Assembly: GCA_002421005.1 (NCBI GenBank)
Contig: DIJC01000017.1
Location: 33,544-97,543 of the forward strand
Length of the DNA: 64,000 nucleotides
Origin: Enterobacteriaceae bacterium UBA5654
GTDB lineage: Bacteria > Pseudomonadota > Gammaproteobacteria > Enterobacterales > Enterobacteriaceae
Direction of reading: 5' to 3'
Shown here: positions 50,105 through 59,653 of the stretch, piece after piece
Layout of the letters: every line of letters begins with the position of its first letter
How positions within the stretch are numbered: the stretch's first letter is position 1
Position numbers and translations under genes: made by a program
Notes under the pieces: model-generated
What the model saw: only the letters and a program-made list of their open reading frames with translations
What the model was told of the DNA's origin: nothing
Databases searched by the model: none

Positions 50105-52240
50105 TTACTCGCCCTGTTCAGCAGCCGGAGCTTCCGGCGCGCTTGCAGGTGCAGACTGCTCGGTCGCTTCTTTGATGCTCAGACGGATACGGCCCTGGCG
50201 ATCAACTTCCAGAACTTTCACCGGTACTTCCTGATTCATTTGCAGATAGTCGGTCACTTTCTCAACGCGCTTATCAGCGATCTGCGAGATGTGAACCAGA
50301 CCTTCTTTACCGCCGCCGATGGCAACAAACGCGCCAAAGTCAACGATACGGGTCACTTTACCATTGTAGATACGACCCACTTCGATTTCTGCCGTGATCT
50401 CTTCGATACGACGAATCGCGTGTTTCGCTTTGTCGCCGTCGGTCGCTGCGATTTTCACGGTACCGTCATCTTCGATTTCGATGGTGGTGCCGGTTTCTTC
50501 AGTCAGCGCACGGATCACAGAACCGCCTTTACCGATAACGTCTTTGATCTTGTCCGGGTTGATCTTGATGGTGTGGATACGCGGTGCGAATTCAGAGATA
50601 TCGCCGCGCGGCGCGTTAATCGCCTGTTCCATCACGCCCAGGATGTGCAGACGTGCACCTTTCGCCTGATTCAGCGCAACCTGCATGATCTCTTTGGTGA
50701 TACCTTCAATTTTGATATCCATCTGCAACGCAGAGATACCGTCGCGGGAACCCGCCACTTTGAAGTCCATGTCGCCAAGGTGATCTTCGTCGCCCAGAAT
50801 GTCAGACAGCACAACAAAGTTGTCGCCTTCTTTCACCAGACCCATTGCGATACCCGCAACGGCGGCTTTGATCGGTACGCCTGCGTCCATCAGCGCCAGA
50901 GAAGCGCCACACACGGAAGCCATTGACGAAGAGCCGTTAGATTCAGTGATTTCAGAAACCACACGCACGGTGTACGGGAATTTATCAGCTTCCGGCATTA
51001 CAGCCAGCACGCCGCGTTTCGCCAGACGACCGTGACCAATTTCACGACGCTTCGGCGAACCTACCATGCCGGTTTCCCCGACAGAGTACGGAGGGAAGTT
51101 GTAGTGGAACAGGAAGGTGTCGGTACGCTCACCCATCAGTTCGTCCAGGGTCTGTGCATCACGCGCGGTACCCAGAGTGGCGGTGACCAGCGCCTGCGTT
51201 TCACCACGGGTGAACAGCGCGGAACCGTGAGTACGCGGCAGCACGCCGGTGCGCACGTCCAGACCACGGATCATGTCTTTTTCGCGACCGTCAATACGCG
51301 GCTCGCCTGCCAGCACGCGGCTACGAACAACGTTTTTCTCGATAGCGTGCAGGATTTCACCCAGTTCGTTAGCGTCCAGGGATTCATCTTCAGCAACCAG
51401 CGCGGCAATAGCGTCAGATTTGATTGCATCAACCTGCGCATAACGTTCTTGCTTGTCGGTGATACGGTAAGCATCGCTCAGACGGGATTCTGCCAGCGCG
51501 GCAACGCGTGCATTCAGCGCGTCGTTGACGACTTCCGGCTGCCAGTCCCAGCGCGGTTTGCCCGCTTCTTTTACCAGGTCGTTGATATTCTGGATAACAA
51601 TCTGCTGCTGCTCGTGGCCGAATACTACCGCACCCAGCATCACGTCTTCGCTCAGCAGTTCGGCTTCGGATTCAACCATCAGAACAGCGGCTTCAGTACC
51701 GGCAACAACCAGATCCAGTTTGCTGGTTTTCAGCTCGTCCTGGGTCGGGTTCAGCACGTACTGGTCATTAATATAACCTACGCGTGCCGCACCGATTGGG
51801 CCATTGAACGGGATACCGGACAGGGACAGCGCAGCGGAAGCACCGATCATCGCGACGATGTCAGGGTTAACCTGCGGGTTTACGGAAACTACGGTCGCGA
51901 TAACCTGGACTTCGTTAACGAAGCCTTCCGGGAACAGCGGGCGAACCGGGCGGTCAATCAGACGCGCGATCAGCGTTTCGCCTTCGCTTGGACGGCCTTC
52001 ACGACGGAAGAAGCTGCCCGGGATACGACCAGCAGCGTAGGTACGCTCCTGATAGTTTACAGTCAGCGGGAAGAAATCCTGGCCTGGCTTCGCTTTTTTC
52101 TGACCAACAACGGTAACAAATACCGCAGTGTCATCCATGCTAACCATAACGGCAGCCGTCGCCTGACGCGCCATCATGCCGGTTTCCAGCGTAACGGTAT
52201 GCTGACCGTACTGGAATTTACGAACGATCGGATTAAGCAA
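50105..52240 (-). CDS. pnp: Polyribonucleotide nucleotidyltransferase (PNPase)
   Basis: This gene encodes a 711-residue 3'-to-5' phosphorolytic exoribonuclease, trimeric, and part of the RNA degradosome. Two RNase PH domains, a KH domain (IKDVIGKGGSVIRALTEETG) and an S1 domain (GRIYNGKVTRIVDFGAFVAI) are in the normal order. The start is TTG at 52240 (LLNPIVRKFQYGQ), as in E. coli, giving exactly the E. coli length; a GTG ten codons earlier is not needed. The leader can fold and is an RNase III target in E. coli for autocontrol. Confidence 0.97.
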   Translation of the reverse strand: MLNPIVRKFQYGQHTVTLETGMMARQATAAVMVSMDDTAVFVTVVGQKKAKPGQDFFPLTVNYQERTYAAGRIPGSFFRREGRPSEGETLIARLIDRPVRPLFPEGFVNEVQVIATVVSVNPQVNPDIVAMIGASAALSLSGIPFNGPIGAARVGYINDQYVLNPTQDELKTSKLDLVVAGTEAAVLMVESEAELLSEDVMLGAVVFGHEQQQIVIQNINDLVKEAGKPRWDWQPEVVNDALNARVAALAESRLSDAYRITDKQERYAQVDAIKSDAIAALVAEDESLDANELGEILHAIEKNVVRSRVLAGEPRIDGREKDMIRGLDVRTGVLPRTHGSALFTRGETQALVTATLGTARDAQTLDELMGERTDTFLFHYNFPPYSVGETGMVGSPKRREIGHGRLAKRGVLAVMPEADKFPYTVRVVSEITESNGSSSMASVCGASLALMDAGVPIKAAVAGIAMGLVKEGDNFVVLSDILGDEDHLGDMDFKVAGSRDGISALQMDIKIEGITKEIMQVALNQAKGARLHILGVMEQAINAPRGDISEFAPRIHTIKINPDKIKDVIGKGGSVIRALTEETGTTIEIEDDGTVKIAATDGDKAKHAIRRIEEITAEIEVGRIYNGKVTRIVDFGAFVAIGGGKEGLVHISQIADKRVEKVTDYLQMNQEVPVKVLEVDRQGRIRLSIKEATEQSAPASAPEAPAAEQGE

Positions 52241-52439
52241 AATAATATCCTTTCCAATTTTTGACGACACAACGCTGTGCCGCCGTTAACACCCGATCTT
52301 CAGCGCATCCTCGCGACTAATGACAACCCTAACCCGCTCTTACGGGTGAAGCCTCTCATTAGCCGCGCGAACCTCTGCGACGGAAGATCATTCATAGCAA
52401 CAATACATTAGTTTCCAGCGAATTGCTGCGGTCTGGTTG
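52241..52439 (-). promoter_or_regulatory. pnp leader region
   Basis: The spacer between rpsO and pnp has no gene. In E. coli this interval holds a pnp promoter, a long RNase III-cleaved hairpin used for PNPase autocontrol, and the sRNA SraG. The inverted motif CGCGACTAATGA / TCATTAGCCGCGCG (about 52313-52369, read on the plus strand) can form such a long stem. I cannot confirm SraG from sequence alone. Confidence 0.45.
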
Positions 52440-52466
52440 AAAAAAGGGGCCGTAAGGCCCCTTTTC
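52440..52466 (-). terminator. Intrinsic terminator of rpsO
   Basis: On the minus strand AAGGGGCC-TTAC-GGCCCCTT is followed by TTTTTT. It sits 15 bp after the rpsO stop; in E. coli readthrough here also supplies pnp mRNA. Confidence 0.9.
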
Positions 52467-52481
52467 TGAAACTCGCAAGAA

Positions 52482-52751
52482 TTAGCGACGCAGGCCCAGA
52501 CGCTCGATCAGCGCGGTATAGCGTGCAACATCTTTACGTTTCAGGTAGTCGAGCAGTTTACGACGCTGAGAAACCATGCGCAGCAGACCACGACGGCTGT
52601 GGTGATCTTTTTTGTGCTCTGCAAAGTGACCCTGCAGGTGGTTAATCTGTGCGGTCAGCAGTGCAACCTGAACTTCGGTAGAACCGCTGTCGTTAGTACC
52701 ACGACCAAACTCAGAAACGATTTTAGCTTTAGCTTCAACGCTTAGAGACAT
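52482..52751 (-). CDS. rpsO: 30S ribosomal protein S15
   Basis: This gene encodes an 89-residue early-binding small-subunit protein that joins the central domain of 16S rRNA and the bridge to the 50S. The sequence (SLSVEAKAKIVSEFGRG, HFAEHKKDHHSRRGLLRMV, LLDYLKRKDVARY) is close to identical to E. coli S15. Its own mRNA start region can form a pseudoknot for translational autocontrol in E. coli; the 151-bp spacer before it carries its promoter. Confidence 0.98.
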   Translation of the reverse strand: MSLSVEAKAKIVSEFGRGTNDSGSTEVQVALLTAQINHLQGHFAEHKKDHHSRRGLLRMVSQRRKLLDYLKRKDVARYTALIERLGLRR

Positions 52752-52902
52752 TATAGAACTCCAAAATTAAAAGAATGAAAGGGTGCCAATCTCTAATTCA
52801 GCGACCCCATAGTTAATGCCCGCTAACTTGTTAAACAATTTACCGGGCATTAAGCGGCGATATTCTACTCGCAGCGCCCTGTTATCGCAAGACGGAGCGG
52901 CA

Positions 52903-53847
52903 TCATGCCGGATATTCAACCACCAGACGGCGAGGCGCTACGCGCCCTTCGTCGTCAATTTCGCCCATACCGATAAAGCTGGCATCATCACCTTCCGTGA
53001 CCCGCACCAGCCCGCTTAGCGGTGCGGCAGAAGCGCGAACAGGCTGCCCCTGCTTAAAATATCCCGCCACGACGGCAGAAATATTCACCTGTGGAAAGTC
53101 CGAAGCAGGACTGTCCATCGGCATCAGCAGCGGGTCGAGCAATTGTGCCGCCGGGATCTCCTGCGCTTCAGCCTCTGCGACCAACTCACGCAAATGCTCC
53201 AGCGTCACCATTCGCTCAACCGGATACTTGCTGACCGCCAGACGGCGCAGGAAAGTAACGTGCGCACCACAGCCTAACTTTTCACCGAGATCGTCGATGA
53301 TTGTGCGGATGTAGGTCCCTTTTGAGCAATGCACTTCCAGTTCAAGCTCGTTCCCTTCATGGCGGATGAAGAGTAGCTCGTAAACGGTGATCGGGCGAGC
53401 TTCGCGCGGCACCTCAATGCCTTCACGCGCGTATTCGTACAGTTTACGCCCCTGATACTTAAGCGCGGAGTACATCGACGGGATCTGCTGGATGTCGCCA
53501 CGGAAGGTTTCCAGCGCGCTCGCCAGTTGGTCAGCGCTAAAGGTGACCGGACGCTCCTGCACGATTTGTCCGTCGGCATCGGAGGTGTCGGTACGCTGAC
53601 CGAGACGGGCAATAACCCGATAACGCTTGTCAGAGTCCAGCAAGTACTGGGAAAACTTGGTAGCTTCCCCCAGGCAAATCGGCAGCATACCGGTCGCCAG
53701 CGGATCCAGCGCGCCAGTATGACCGGCGCGGTTTGCATTATAGATGCGCTTTACTTTTTGCAGCACATCGTTGCTGGACATTCCCTGCGGTTTGTCCAGC
53801 AGCAGCACGCCGTGGATATCACGGCCACGACGACGAGGACGACTCAT
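52903..53847 (-). CDS. truB: tRNA pseudouridine-55 synthase
   Basis: This gene encodes a 314-residue enzyme that makes pseudouridine 55 in the T loop of tRNAs and also acts as a tRNA chaperone. The catalytic aspartate is Asp48 in AGHTGALDPLATG. The C-terminal PUA-type domain covers about residues 250-310. The start overlaps the rbfA stop by one base (TAATG), showing coupling. The length equals that of E. coli. Confidence 0.97.
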   Translation of the reverse strand: MSRPRRRGRDIHGVLLLDKPQGMSSNDVLQKVKRIYNANRAGHTGALDPLATGMLPICLGEATKFSQYLLDSDKRYRVIARLGQRTDTSDADGQIVQERPVTFSADQLASALETFRGDIQQIPSMYSALKYQGRKLYEYAREGIEVPREARPITVYELLFIRHEGNELELEVHCSKGTYIRTIIDDLGEKLGCGAHVTFLRRLAVSKYPVERMVTLEHLRELVAEAEAQEIPAAQLLDPLLMPMDSPASDFPQVNISAVVAGYFKQGQPVRASAAPLSGLVRVTEGDDASFIGMGEIDDEGRVAPRRLVVEYPA

Positions 53848-54248
53848 TAGTCCTCCTTGCTGTCATCCGGGTTCACACGACGCTCATCGTCATGTTTTAC
53901 CACGCTGGTGACCAGGTTCGACATCCGCATCCCTTCGACCAGCGAGTTATCGTAGAAGAAGGTCAGTTCCGGCACGATACGCAGACGCATGGCTTTACCC
54001 AGCAGCGAGCGAATAAAACCGGAGGCATCCTGTAACGCTCTGATACCCGCCTTCACAGAGGCTTCGTCCTGATCGTTGAGGAAAGTGACAAAAACTTTTG
54101 CATACGCGAGGTCGCGGGACACTTCAACGCCAGAAACGGTGGTCATCATGCCCAGACGTGGATCTTTGATTTCACGTTGCAGAATGATAGCAATCTCTTT
54201 TTGCAGCTCCTGGGAAACACGCTGCGGGCGACCAAATTCTTTCGCCAT
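53847..54248 (-). CDS. rbfA: 30S ribosome-binding factor A
   Basis: This gene encodes a 133-residue KH-like protein needed for 16S rRNA 5'-end maturation and for growth in the cold. It starts MAKEFGRPQRVSQELQKEIA and carries EVSRDLAYAKVFVTFL and the terminal acidic tail (NPDDSKED). It is read after infB behind a terminator hairpin and just before truB. Confidence 0.97.
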   Translation of the reverse strand: MAKEFGRPQRVSQELQKEIAIILQREIKDPRLGMMTTVSGVEVSRDLAYAKVFVTFLNDQDEASVKAGIRALQDASGFIRSLLGKAMRLRIVPELTFFYDNSLVEGMRMSNLVTSVVKHDDERRVNPDDSKED

Positions 54249-54270
54249 AATAAATTCTCCAGAATAAAGA

Positions 54271-54296
54271 CAAAAAAGGGGCCAAAAGCCCCTTTT
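54271..54296 (-). terminator. Terminator-like hairpin between infB and rbfA
   Basis: On the minus strand AAAAGGGGC and GCCCCTTTT form a 9-bp stem with a 5-nt loop, and the T-run continues to six residues (54272-54277). It lies inside the operon, 23 bp upstream of rbfA, so it should terminate only part of the transcripts. Confidence 0.8.
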
Positions 54297-54352
54297 GAAA
54301 TAGTTGCCGGGTGGCGCTTCGCTTCCCCGGCCTGCACAATCCTCTGCAAGGA

Positions 54353-57037
54353 TTAAGCGATGGTACGTTGGATCTCAATGATCTCGAACACTTCGATCAT
54401 ATCGCCAACGCGAACGTCGTTGTAGTTCTTCACGCCGATACCACATTCCATGCCGTTACGGACTTCGTTGACGTCATCTTTAAAGCGGCGCAGGGATTCC
54501 AGCTCGCCTTCATAGATAACTACGTTGTCGCGCAGTACGCGGATTGGGTTGTGACGTTTGATCGTACCTTCGGTAACCATACAGCCAGCAATTGCGCCGA
54601 ATTTCGGTGATTTGAACACGTCACGAACTTCTGCCAGACCGATGATCTGCTGTTTCAGTTCAGGGGACAGCATACCGCTCATCGCCGCTTTCACTTCATC
54701 GATCAGGTTATAGATGACCGAGTAGTAGCGCAGATCCAGGCTTTCGGATTCAATCACTTTACGGGCAGAGGCATCCGCACGCACGTTGAAGCCTACCAGG
54801 ATCGCGTTGGACGCAGCAGCCAGGGTCGCGTCGGTTTCGGTGATACCACCTACGCCAGAACCGATGATCTTCACTTTCACTTCGTCGGTAGACAGTTTCA
54901 GTAAAGAGTCGGAGATCGCTTCCACAGAACCCTGAACGTCCGCCTTCAGCACGATGTTCACTTCGTGAACTTCGCCTTCGGTCATGTTGGCAAACATGTT
55001 CTCGAGTTTAGATTTCTGCTGGCGAGCCAGTTTAACTTCGCGGAATTTGCCCTGACGGTACAACGCAACTTCACGCGCTTTCTTCTCGTCACGGACAACG
55101 GTCACTTCATCACCCGCTGCCGGAACGCCGGACAGACCGAGAATTTCCACCGGAATGGACGGACCCGCTTCCAGCACTTCCTGACCCAGTTCGTTACGCA
55201 TCGCACGAACACGACCGTATTCGAAGCCGCACAGCACGATATCGCCTTTGTTCAGCGTACCTTCACGAACCAGGACGGTGGCAACCGGGCCACGACCTTT
55301 ATCAAGGAAGGATTCGATAACCGCGCCGCTCGCCATACCGTTGCGGATTGCTTTCAGTTCGAGAACTTCAGCCTGCAACAGGATGGCGTTCAGCAGGTCG
55401 TCGATACCCGTACCCGCTTTCGCAGAAACCGGGATGAACTGCGCTTCGCCGCCCCACTCTTCCGGCATAACGCCGTACTGGGAGAGTTCGTTTTTAACGC
55501 GATCGAGGTCAGCTTCTGGCTTATCGATTTTGTTCACTGCAACCACCAGCGGGACCTGCGCCGCTTTCGCGTGCTGGATAGCTTCGATGGTCTGCGGCAT
55601 CACGCCGTCGTCCGCTGCAACAACCAGCACAACGATGTCGGTCGCCTGCGCACCACGAGCACGCATGGAGGTAAACGCGGCGTGGCCCGGGGTATCCAGG
55701 AAGGTAATCATACCGTTGTCAGTTTCAACGTGGTATGCACCAATGTGCTGGGTAATGCCACCTGCTTCGCCGGATGCCACTTTCGTAGAACGAATGTAGT
55801 CAAGCAGCGAGGTTTTACCGTGGTCAACGTGACCCATGATAGTCACAACCGGTGCGCGCGGTTCAGCAGCAGCGCCAGTGTCACGGTCGCTCATTACCGC
55901 TTCTTCCAGTTCGTTTTCACGACGCAGGATCACTTTGTGGCCCATTTCTTCAGCCACCAGCTGTGCGGTTTCCTGGTCGATGACCTGGTTGATGGTGGCC
56001 ATTGCGCCCAGTTTCATCATCGCTTTGATGACCTGAGAGCCTTTGACCGCCATCTTGTTAGCCAGATCGCCAACGGTAATGGTTTCGCCGATCACGACGT
56101 CACGGTTAACAGCCTGTGCAGGCTTCTGGAAGCCCTGCTGTAAAGATGAACCTTTACGGTTTTTGCCACCTTTACCACCGCGAATAGCCGCGCGGGCTTC
56201 TTCACGATCGGCTTTCGATTCGGAGTGCTTGTTGCCTTTTTTCGGGCGCGGCGCTTTCGCGGTACGCGTACGACCACGTCCGCCTTCTACTTCACGGTCG
56301 TTATCGTCTTCAGCCTGACGAGCATGTTGAGAAGTGGTGACATGGTAGTCGCTGCTGTCTTCAACAACATCAGCAACAGGAACACCGTTCTTCTCATTTT
56401 CTTCAGCCATACGGCGGGCTTCTTCAGCGACGCGACGAGCTTCTTCTTCCAGCTTACGGCGGGCTTCTTCTTCCGCTTTACGCTTCAGCTCGGCAGCTTC
56501 ATTCTCACGGCGGGCTTTCTCAGCCTGGGCGGTTTTAGTCATATCGTCTTGTTGATTGCTCACTTTGTCTTTTTCCGCAGCTTCACGTTTCGCTTTATCA
56601 GCGGCTTCACGCTTAGCTTGTTCTGCGGCCTCACGTTCGGCTTTTAATTGCGCCTCGCGTTTGGCTGCTTCTTCAGCCTCACGACGCGCTTGCTCTTCCG
56701 CTTCACGCTGCGCCTGCTCTTCCGCCGCGAGACGTTCTGCCTCTTGCGGGTCACGTTTCACAAAGGTGCGCTTCTTGCGGACTTCGATTTGTACCGATTT
56801 GCTTTTTCCACCGGTACCAGGAATGTTTAAAGTACTGCGCGTTTTACGCTGTAAAGTCAACTTATCCGGGCCTGCGCCGTGTTCACGGTTCAGGTGGGCC
56901 AGTAAGGTTTGTTTCTCTTGCGCGGACACAGAATCATCAGCAGACTTACGGATACCTGCATCAGCAAATTGCTGTACCAGGCGATCCACGGAGGTCTGAA
57001 TCTCTGCGGCCAGCGTTTTTACGGTTACATCTGTCAT
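54353..57037 (-). CDS. infB: Translation initiation factor IF-2
   Basis: This gene encodes an 894-residue GTPase that brings initiator tRNA to the 30S subunit and joins the 50S. Two IF2N modules (about 1-50 and 310-390) flank a long charged Ala/Glu/Arg-rich helix (about 95-230) that is coiled-coil-like. The G domain carries GHVDHGKTS (G1), DTPGHAAF (G3) and NKIDKPEAD (G4). The C2 domain ends in VFEIIEIQRTIA. E. coli IF2 has 890 residues. It lies 24 bp after nusA. Confidence 0.98.
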   Translation of the reverse strand: MTDVTVKTLAAEIQTSVDRLVQQFADAGIRKSADDSVSAQEKQTLLAHLNREHGAGPDKLTLQRKTRSTLNIPGTGGKSKSVQIEVRKKRTFVKRDPQEAERLAAEEQAQREAEEQARREAEEAAKREAQLKAEREAAEQAKREAADKAKREAAEKDKVSNQQDDMTKTAQAEKARRENEAAELKRKAEEEARRKLEEEARRVAEEARRMAEENEKNGVPVADVVEDSSDYHVTTSQHARQAEDDNDREVEGGRGRTRTAKAPRPKKGNKHSESKADREEARAAIRGGKGGKNRKGSSLQQGFQKPAQAVNRDVVIGETITVGDLANKMAVKGSQVIKAMMKLGAMATINQVIDQETAQLVAEEMGHKVILRRENELEEAVMSDRDTGAAAEPRAPVVTIMGHVDHGKTSLLDYIRSTKVASGEAGGITQHIGAYHVETDNGMITFLDTPGHAAFTSMRARGAQATDIVVLVVAADDGVMPQTIEAIQHAKAAQVPLVVAVNKIDKPEADLDRVKNELSQYGVMPEEWGGEAQFIPVSAKAGTGIDDLLNAILLQAEVLELKAIRNGMASGAVIESFLDKGRGPVATVLVREGTLNKGDIVLCGFEYGRVRAMRNELGQEVLEAGPSIPVEILGLSGVPAAGDEVTVVRDEKKAREVALYRQGKFREVKLARQQKSKLENMFANMTEGEVHEVNIVLKADVQGSVEAISDSLLKLSTDEVKVKIIGSGVGGITETDATLAAASNAILVGFNVRADASARKVIESESLDLRYYSVIYNLIDEVKAAMSGMLSPELKQQIIGLAEVRDVFKSPKFGAIAGCMVTEGTIKRHNPIRVLRDNVVIYEGELESLRRFKDDVNEVRNGMECGIGVKNYNDVRVGDMIEVFEIIEIQRTIA

Positions 57038-57061
57038 GCTGTTCCTTCCTGCTACAGTTTA

Positions 57062-58549
57062 TTACGCTTCGTCACCGAACCAGCAAATATTACGGGCAGC
57101 CATAATCAGCTCACCGGCTTTTTCGTCGGACAAACCTTCGATATCAGCCAGATCATCAATGCCCTGGTCGGCGAGATCTTCCAGCGTACAAACACCACGG
57201 GCAGCCAGTTTGAACGCCATTTCGCGATCTAATCCTTCCAGATTCAGCAGATCGTCAGCCGGTTTGTTATCACCGAGGCTCTCTTCATGGGCCAGTGCCA
57301 GAGTGGTCAGTGCGTTTTTAGCACGCTCGCGCAGTGCTTCAACGGTGTCTTCATCAAGACCATCGATTTCCAGCAGTTCTTTCATCGGCACATAGGCCAG
57401 TTCTTCCAGCGTGGCAAAGCCTTCTTCTACCAGTACCGTCGCGAAATCTTCATCGATATCGAGATATTTGGTAAAGGTGTCGATAGCGGCATGCGCTTCA
57501 GCCTGATGCTTCGCCTGCAGGTCGTCAACGGTCATCACGTTGAGTTCCCAGCCGCTCAGCTGCGAGGCCAGACGCACGTTCTGGCCATTACGGCCAATCG
57601 CCTGTGCCAGGTTGCCAGCTTCAACAGCAATATCCATCGTGTGTTTGTCTTCATCAACCACGATGGACGCGACGTCTGCCGGAGCCATTGCATTAATGAC
57701 AAACTGTGCCGGATTATCATCCCACAGCACGATATCAATGCGTTCACCGCCCAGTTCAGTCGACACCGCCTGCACGCGCGCACCGCGCATACCTACGCAA
57801 GCACCGACCGGATCGATACGCTTGTCGTTGGTCTTCACCGCGATTTTGGCTCGGGAGCCCGGATCGCGTGCAGCCGCTTTGATTTCGATAACTTCTTCGC
57901 CGATTTCTGGCACTTCAATGCGGAACAGTTCAACCAGCATTTCTGGCTTAGAACGGGTCACGAAAAGCTGAGCACCGCGCGCTTCCGGGCGCACAGCGTA
58001 CAGAACGCCACGAATACGGTCGCCTGGACGGAAGTTTTCACGCGGCAGCATGTCTTCGCGCAGAATAACGGCTTCTGCATTGTTGCCGAGATCTAAAGAG
58101 ATGTTATCGCGGTTTACTTTCTTCACGACGCCGGTGATGATTTCGCCTTCGTGCTCGCGGAACTGATCGACGACCATTGCGCGCTCAGCTTCACGTACTT
58201 TTTGCACGATAACCTGCTTGGCGGTCTGCGTAGTGATACGGTCAAAGGTCACAGATTCGATCTGATCTTCAACGTATTCACCCACGTTCAGGCTTTCATC
58301 TTCAAAACGGGCCGCTTCAAGAGTGATTTCTTTGGTCGGCTGGGTCACTTCTTCAACGATAACCCAACGACGGAAGGTGTCGAAGTCGCCGCTTTTGCGA
58401 TCGATTTCTACGCGAACGTCGATCTCTTGTTCGTATTTTTTCTTTGTCGCCGTTGCCAGTGCGCTTTCCAGCGCTTCGAAAATCTTCTCGCGCGGCAGCG
58501 CTTTTTCGTTGGAAACAGCTTCAACAACAGCCAAAATTTCTTTATTCAT
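57062..58549 (-). CDS. nusA: Transcription termination/antitermination factor NusA
   Basis: This gene encodes a 495-residue RNA-polymerase-binding factor for pausing, termination and rRNA antitermination. The order is N-terminal domain, S1 domain (EGEIITGVVKKVNRDNISLD), two KH domains (PVGACVGMRGARVQAV, IGRNGQNVRLASQLSGW) and two acidic repeats at the C-terminus (for example LLNLEGLDREMAFKLAARGV). The length equals that of E. coli. It sits between rimP and infB. Confidence 0.98.
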   Translation of the reverse strand: MNKEILAVVEAVSNEKALPREKIFEALESALATATKKKYEQEIDVRVEIDRKSGDFDTFRRWVIVEEVTQPTKEITLEAARFEDESLNVGEYVEDQIESVTFDRITTQTAKQVIVQKVREAERAMVVDQFREHEGEIITGVVKKVNRDNISLDLGNNAEAVILREDMLPRENFRPGDRIRGVLYAVRPEARGAQLFVTRSKPEMLVELFRIEVPEIGEEVIEIKAAARDPGSRAKIAVKTNDKRIDPVGACVGMRGARVQAVSTELGGERIDIVLWDDNPAQFVINAMAPADVASIVVDEDKHTMDIAVEAGNLAQAIGRNGQNVRLASQLSGWELNVMTVDDLQAKHQAEAHAAIDTFTKYLDIDEDFATVLVEEGFATLEELAYVPMKELLEIDGLDEDTVEALRERAKNALTTLALAHEESLGDNKPADDLLNLEGLDREMAFKLAARGVCTLEDLADQGIDDLADIEGLSDEKAGELIMAARNICWFGDEA

Positions 58550-58576
58550 CGGGGCCTTTCACCTCAATCCAGACTG

Positions 58577-59029
58577 TTAAAAGTGGGGAACCAGGTTCGC
58601 CTTCTGGATGTTACTCAGCGCGAACACTTCATCTTTGCCTTCAACCGTAACCGTGATCATCTCACCGTCTACCGCTTTGATAACGCCCTGCCATTTACGA
58701 CGGTTTTGTACCGCCATTCGCAGGACCAGCGCCACCTCTTCACCCAGGAAACGCGTATAGTGTTCAGCAGTAAACATTGGACGATCAAGACCCGGCGAGG
58801 AAACCTCCAGGTTATAGGCGACGGTAATAGGATCTTCGACGTCCATAACGGCGCTCACCTGATGGCTCACATCAGCACAATCATCAACATTGATGCCATC
58901 TTCACTATCAATATAGATGCGCAGTGTCGATGTACGACCGCGAATAAATTCGATGCCGACCAGTTCGAAGCCCAACGCTTCAACCGGTGCTGTAATCATC
59001 TCTGTTAATTTTTGCTCTAATGTGGACAA
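58577..59029 (-). CDS. rimP: Ribosome maturation factor RimP
   Basis: This gene encodes a 150-residue protein needed for 30S subunit assembly. It has an N-terminal alpha/beta domain (STLEQKLTEMITAPVEALGFELVG, SEDGINVDDCADVSHQVSAV) and a C-terminal Sm-like barrel. I used the TTG at 59029 preceded by GGGTGGG, which gives the E. coli product; an ATG four codons earlier (59041) is possible. Two terminator-like hairpins precede it. Confidence 0.94.
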   Translation of the reverse strand: MSTLEQKLTEMITAPVEALGFELVGIEFIRGRTSTLRIYIDSEDGINVDDCADVSHQVSAVMDVEDPITVAYNLEVSSPGLDRPMFTAEHYTRFLGEEVALVLRMAVQNRRKWQGVIKAVDGEMITVTVEGKDEVFALSNIQKANLVPHF

Positions 59030-59047
59030 GCCCACCCCCAAGACATA

Positions 59048-59067
59048 AAAAAAGGGCGTAAAGCCCA
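59048..59067 (-). terminator. Second terminator-like hairpin in the rimP leader
   Basis: On the minus strand GGGC-TTTAC-GCCC is followed by seven T residues, ending 19 nt before the rimP TTG. The stem is short, so it probably acts as a weak attenuator. Confidence 0.55.
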
Positions 59068-59088
59068 GTTATTCTGTAGTCAGATAAC

Positions 59089-59111
59089 AAAAAACCCCGA
59101 TAAATCGGGGC
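59089..59111 (-). terminator. Intrinsic terminator between metY and rimP
   Basis: On the minus strand CCCCGAT and ATCGGGG pair around a 2-nt centre and are followed by TTTTTT. It is about 125 nt after metY, so much of the tRNA transcript would end before rimP. Confidence 0.8.
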
Positions 59112-59235
59112 TTTAGATAACTGAACCCTATAGCCGCAACTGCGGCCTGGAGAACCTTCCGAAAGAATTTTTTTCAAATTCAGCGCCGAAGGCCAACGTC
59201 TTCACGACTATTTGAAAAAGAACTCTAAGGGAAAG

Positions 59236-59312
<77 letters not shown>

Positions 59313-59403
59313 CCTGAAACGTGGCAAATTCTACGCGTATTGAGTAGAAAATGCAAATAATGCTGGGATTTGGTACCGAAGACGGGACGTAAAACCGGCT
59401 TGT

Positions 59404-59433
59404 ATTATAGGGAAAAATAGCGCGCTGTGTCAA
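59404..59433 (-). promoter_or_regulatory. metY-rimP-nusA-infB operon promoter
   Basis: On the minus strand a consensus TTGACA (59428-59433) and a consensus TATAAT (59404-59409) are 18 bp apart, about 92 bp upstream of mature metY. It is among the strongest sigma-70 matches in the window. Confidence 0.8.
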
Positions 59434-59566
59434 GGACGATGCCCGGGCATTTCCTGCCCGGTACAGGCAGCATAAAAACGCAGCCTCTGTGCATAGAGGA
59501 TAGCGAGAGATGAAGGATTTGTTGTTGAAAACATAACTAACCACTTTCGATCTCCTAAAAAAGATG

Positions 59567-59605
59567 TTTAAATGAAAACTCACTTAAATTGCATAAACAT
59601 GCACT
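59567..59605 (+). promoter_or_regulatory. Paired ARG boxes of the argG promoter
   Basis: Two degenerate ArgR sites, TTAAATGAAAACTCACTT and ATTGCATAAACATGCACT, stand three bp apart, 49-87 bp upstream of argG. They resemble the E. coli argG operators (arms AATGAAAA and GCATAAA). The 341-bp spacer between metY and argG holds these, the metY promoter and no gene. Confidence 0.6.
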
Positions 59606-59653
59606 AACAACCAGAGATGATTTCTCCATAGTCTACCAGGCAGGGTTTATTTT

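Noticed and set aside
51032..52264. Open frame of 410 codons opposite pnp
   Set aside because: Antisense shadow of a highly conserved gene; composition is unlike a protein and there is no start signal.
54965..56143. Long open frame of 392 codons opposite infB
   Set aside because: It mirrors the repetitive codon use of infB on the other strand; the protein is Phe/His/Arg-rich without any known motif.
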